A program made the position numbers and the translations under genes. From the NCBI GenBank assembly GCA_009782865.1, contig WRIF01000003.1, positions 1 through 18,938 of the forward strand: a stretch of DNA of 18,938 nucleotides, written 5' to 3'. The notes under the pieces were generated by a model. The model saw nothing but the letters and a program-made list of their open reading frames with translations. It did no database searches and was not told where the DNA came from. Positions 16,795-18,938 of the stretch are shown here, in pieces; positions within the stretch are counted from its first letter, which is position 1; every line of letters begins with the position of its first letter. The DNA comes from Promicromonosporaceae bacterium (GTDB lineage: Bacteria > Actinomycetota > Actinomycetes > Actinomycetales > Cellulomonadaceae).

Positions 16795-18315
16795 CTAGGC
16801 GGCCTCGGATGTGCGGGCGGCCAGCGAGCGGGCGGCCTGCTCGTCGAGCAGCCGGGCGGCATCGTGCTGGTCTAGGTGGGGCACGGTCGGCACCACCACC
16901 CCGGCGGTGGAGTGCACGCAGAAGGTGGCCACACGCAGCCTGCGCTGCAGCGGCCCCTGCTGGAGCGAAACCGACTGCATCTTGGCGTGCGGAACCACGT
17001 CGAGGCGGCGGATAATCCGGCCGCGGCGCAGCAACAGGGCGGTATCGGTGACCGCGTAGGCGTCGCGCCGCCAGGCGAGGGGGTCGACGATCCATGCCCG
17101 CTTGGGCGCGTTGGTGAAGCGGGTTGGGGCGCCAGAGGGGCGGGTGGGCGGCGTGATCCCGCTGCGGGGCTGGATGCCGGTCAGGCCCTCGTCGAGCACC
17201 TCCAGCGGGTTCTCGACCCCAAGCTCGGGCAGCACCAGCCACATGGCGGTCAGGGCCTGGGCGCGCGGCCCGACGGGGAGCAGCACCGACTGCGCCGCCG
17301 CCTGCTCCGAGCCAGTGGTGTTGGTGGACCCCACGGAGTAGCCGGCGACGTTGACCCGCACCCGCCACCAGTCCTTGCGCCGCCACAGCAGCGGCTGGGT
17401 CAGGGAGACGGCCTGGACGCGGCCGGCCGGCAGGGTCTGCGAGCGGGTCTCCAGGAGGCCGCGGGTCACGTGGATGCCCGCCGGGGAATGCGCCGCCTTG
17501 AAGTTGAACTCGGAGGCGAACCGGCTCCACAGCAGGGAGACGGCGGCCAGGGCAATCGGGCCCAGGGAGATCAGGAGGGCCGGCTCACGCAGGACGATGA
17601 CCAGCACCAGGACGGCCACGACCAGCCCGGCGGCCACCCACATGACGGGGGAACGCAGCAGCGAGCCAAACAGGGTCCGCGGCTCGACGGCATACATCTC
17701 CTGTTCCGGCTGGGGGGTGGGGGGCAGGCCGGCGGCGGGCTGGCCGGCGGGGGCGGTCTCCGCAGAAGCTTCCGGGGCGGCGGCGCGGCCGCTCTTGATC
17801 GCCGCCCGCTGCAGCAGGTCGGCGCGCAGGGCCTGCGCCTCGGCGTTGCGGAGGAAGCCAATGATGATGGCGGAGTCGGCGCCGCCCGCGGATTCCACGC
17901 GCAGTTCCGAGAGCCCAAAGAGTCGCGCGACGAGCGGGGAGCGCAGGTCAACCGCCTGGATGCGGTCGAGGCGGGCGTGACGCTGTTGCTTGAACACCAC
18001 GCCACGGCGCAGGTGCACCTCATCGAGGGAGATGGCGTAGGCCATGAAGCGCCACGAAAGCCACATGCCCGCGAAGATCAACACGGCCAGGCCGAGGAAG
18101 ATGAGGCCGATGACGCCCAGGTGCTCACCGAGGTCCGGGCCGTCCTCTCCAAGGGTGTCCGCCCCCTGCCAGACGGCAAACACGACCACCATCAGCAGCG
18201 CCGTCCACCCGCGCACCAGGGGGGTGACCGGGTGCATCCGGTGCCAACGCAGGGTCGCGTCGCCGGGGGCCTGCGCCGGGGCCACGCCCGTCGTCTCCGT
18301 CACGTCGAGGCTCAC
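16795..18315 (-). CDS. Membrane protein with three bPH2 domains (YdbT-like)
   Basis: 506 aa from GTG 18315. Hydrophobic segments near residues 34-52, 66-86, 224-242 and 245-263 suggest four membrane spans. Three bacterial PH (bPH2, formerly DUF304) domains follow the spans: about 92-170 (RLDRIQAVDLRSPLVARLFGL), 270-340 (LPAGRVQAVSLTQPLLWRR) and about 415-490 (VVPHAKMQSVSLQQGPLQRR). An Ala/Pro-rich linker sits at 175-206. The GTG overlaps the stop of the upstream YdbS-like gene by 4 bases (GTGA), indicating translational coupling; GTG 18303 is an alternative. B. subtilis ydbST is SigW-controlled and, as I recall, linked to bacteriocin resistance. The molecular role is unknown. Confidence 0.88.
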   Translation of the reverse strand: MSLDVTETTGVAPAQAPGDATLRWHRMHPVTPLVRGWTALLMVVVFAVWQGADTLGEDGPDLGEHLGVIGLIFLGLAVLIFAGMWLSWRFMAYAISLDEVHLRRGVVFKQQRHARLDRIQAVDLRSPLVARLFGLSELRVESAGGADSAIIIGFLRNAEAQALRADLLQRAAIKSGRAAAPEASAETAPAGQPAAGLPPTPQPEQEMYAVEPRTLFGSLLRSPVMWVAAGLVVAVLVLVIVLREPALLISLGPIALAAVSLLWSRFASEFNFKAAHSPAGIHVTRGLLETRSQTLPAGRVQAVSLTQPLLWRRKDWWRVRVNVAGYSVGSTNTTGSEQAAAQSVLLPVGPRAQALTAMWLVLPELGVENPLEVLDEGLTGIQPRSGITPPTRPSGAPTRFTNAPKRAWIVDPLAWRRDAYAVTDTALLLRRGRIIRRLDVVPHAKMQSVSLQQGPLQRRLRVATFCVHSTAGVVVPTVPHLDQHDAARLLDEQAARSLAARTSEAA

Positions 18316-18797
18316 AGCCCGGCCAGCTTCGCTTGACCGCGCTCGGCCAGCCGGTCGCGCAGCCGCTCCGCCTCGGCGGGAGTCAGGCCAGGGATCGTGG
18401 CGTCGGTGCTGGCGGAGGCGGTGTGCAGCTGCACGGTGGCGATGCCGAGCTTGCGCTGCAGCGGCCCAACGCTGACGTCCACAAACTGCATGCGCCCGTA
18501 CGGCACCACGGTCAGGGTCTTCCACATGATGCCCTTGCGGATCAGCAGATCCTCATCGCGCTCGGCGTATCCCATGGCGGGAACCTGCCGGCTGATCAGG
18601 AGCGCACTCCAGGCGAACTCGATCACCACCACCGCGACCAGGATCCACCACCAGGGCGACAGCAGCACGGCGAGCAGCACGGCGCCAACCACAAAGGGAA
18701 AGGTGGTGAGGATGTTGACCACGTGACGGGCATTGGCTAGCTGGGGCTGGACCGGCCGAAAGTGCACCCCCGGCGGCGTGAAGAGATCTTGGCTCAT
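18312..18797 (-). CDS. Membrane protein with one bPH2 domain (YdbS-like)
   Basis: 161 aa. Two adjacent hydrophobic spans (about 27-46 and 48-68, with SPWWW at the turn) form a hairpin, then one cytoplasmic-type bPH2 domain (75-150; LLIRKGIMWKTLTVVPYGRMQFVDVSVGPLQRKLG). That domain resembles the third PH domain of the partner encoded downstream (VVPYGRMQ...GPLQRKLGIAT against VVPHAKMQ...GPLQRRLRVAT), so the pair share ancestry. YdbS and YdbT are regularly paired and probably form one membrane complex. The ATG at 18797 follows GGGGG by one base. A -10-like TAATCT (18844-18849, minus strand) could start a leader of about 40 bases. Confidence 0.9.
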   Translation of the reverse strand: MSQDLFTPPGVHFRPVQPQLANARHVVNILTTFPFVVGAVLLAVLLSPWWWILVAVVVIEFAWSALLISRQVPAMGYAERDEDLLIRKGIMWKTLTVVPYGRMQFVDVSVGPLQRKLGIATVQLHTASASTDATIPGLTPAEAERLRDRLAERGQAKLAGL

Positions 18798-18852
18798 GCC
18801 CCCATGATTCCTGGTATCCGCCGGGGCGGTGCTTGGGCGGGCGAGATTAGCA

Positions 18853-18864
18853 CGCCATTTGGCG
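18853..18864. repeat. Short palindrome upstream of the YdbS-like gene
   Basis: CGCCATTTGGCG is a 12-base palindrome next to the TAATCT box and just after the stop of the possible upstream gene. It may be an operator; it is too compact for a terminator. Confidence 0.25.
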
Positions 18865-18873
18865 GGCGACGGC

Positions 18874-18938
18874 CTACCCCGCCAGGGGCTCGGAGTCCGC
18901 GAAGCGCGCAGGCGCCGGCTCCTGCTCCTGACCCGCCC
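18874..18938 (-). CDS. Possible C-terminal end of an upstream gene (partial)
   Basis: One minus-strand frame entering from the right edge reads AGQEQEPAPARFADSEPLAG and ends at TAG (18874-18876). The charged, Pro/Ala-rich tail is typical of a protein C-terminus and the stop is followed by promoter-like DNA. In related actinobacteria a DUF3180 membrane protein often precedes such a PH pair, which is only a guess here. The other two frames are also open in this short piece, so the call is weak. Confidence 0.35.
   Translation of the reverse strand, partial: AGQEQEPAPARFADSEPLAG

Noticed and set aside
16876..18336. 486-residue plus-strand frame opposite the PH-domain gene.
   Set aside because: Gly/His/Arg-rich antisense product without motifs; the minus-strand frame has clear membrane spans and PH domains.

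Overview
The window is high-GC DNA from an actinomycete (Actinomycetota). It encodes two clade markers, a WhiB3/WhiD-type iron-sulfur regulator and the nucleoid protein Lsr2, plus the mycothiol glycosyltransferase MshA and the actinobacterial IMPDH paralogue GuaB3. The order guaB3, guaB, whiB3, groES, tsaD recalls the corresponding Mycobacterium tuberculosis block, and lysS-lsr2 is also an actinobacterial pairing. A REP-like intergenic repeat at 12538-12572 resembles ones I associate with Propionibacteriales and related groups, but I cannot assign a genus.

Layout. 1-1420: the start of a lipoprotein gene (minus strand), divergent from a ROK-family repressor; this looks like the edge of a sugar ABC-transporter locus. 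1514-2722: acetate kinase. 2757-4462: a small foreign-looking insert, consisting of an AAA-type ATPase fused to a PD-(D/E)XK-like nuclease domain. It is bracketed by two diverged direct copies of the 3' end of guaB3; one copy is the living end of guaB3 and the other is a stranded remnant next to ackA. 4399-8037: guaB3, a DnaQ-like exonuclease (plus strand) and guaB. 8091-9618: a MerR-type regulator with a degenerate cobalamin-binding-type C-terminus, divergent from whiB3. 9717-12427: groES with a CIRCE operator and no groEL, a SAM methyltransferase with a THUMP-like domain, and tsaD. 12633-14689: mshA-gpmA. 14765-16752: lysS and lsr2. 16795-18797: a translationally coupled pair of membrane bPH2 proteins (YdbT/YdbS type). 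18874-18938: probable tail of one more minus-strand gene.

Most genes are housekeeping: purine synthesis, acetate metabolism, glycolysis, tRNA t6A and lysyl-tRNA synthesis, redox buffering and chromatin. Regulation is the more distinctive side. Ten genes have a TAnnnT-like -10 box ending only 6-8 bases before the start codon, so their mRNAs are probably leaderless. groES, the lipoprotein and the exonuclease instead have Shine-Dalgarno sequences. Strong hairpins separate convergent or adjacent transcription units.

No RNA genes, insertion sequences, integrases or CRISPR arrays were seen. No gap without a gene exceeds 300 bases; the longest are 12428-12632, 9135-9327, 2723-2894 and 6373-6543. 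The best candidate for something undescribed is the guaB3-end-flanked ATPase-nuclease insert.
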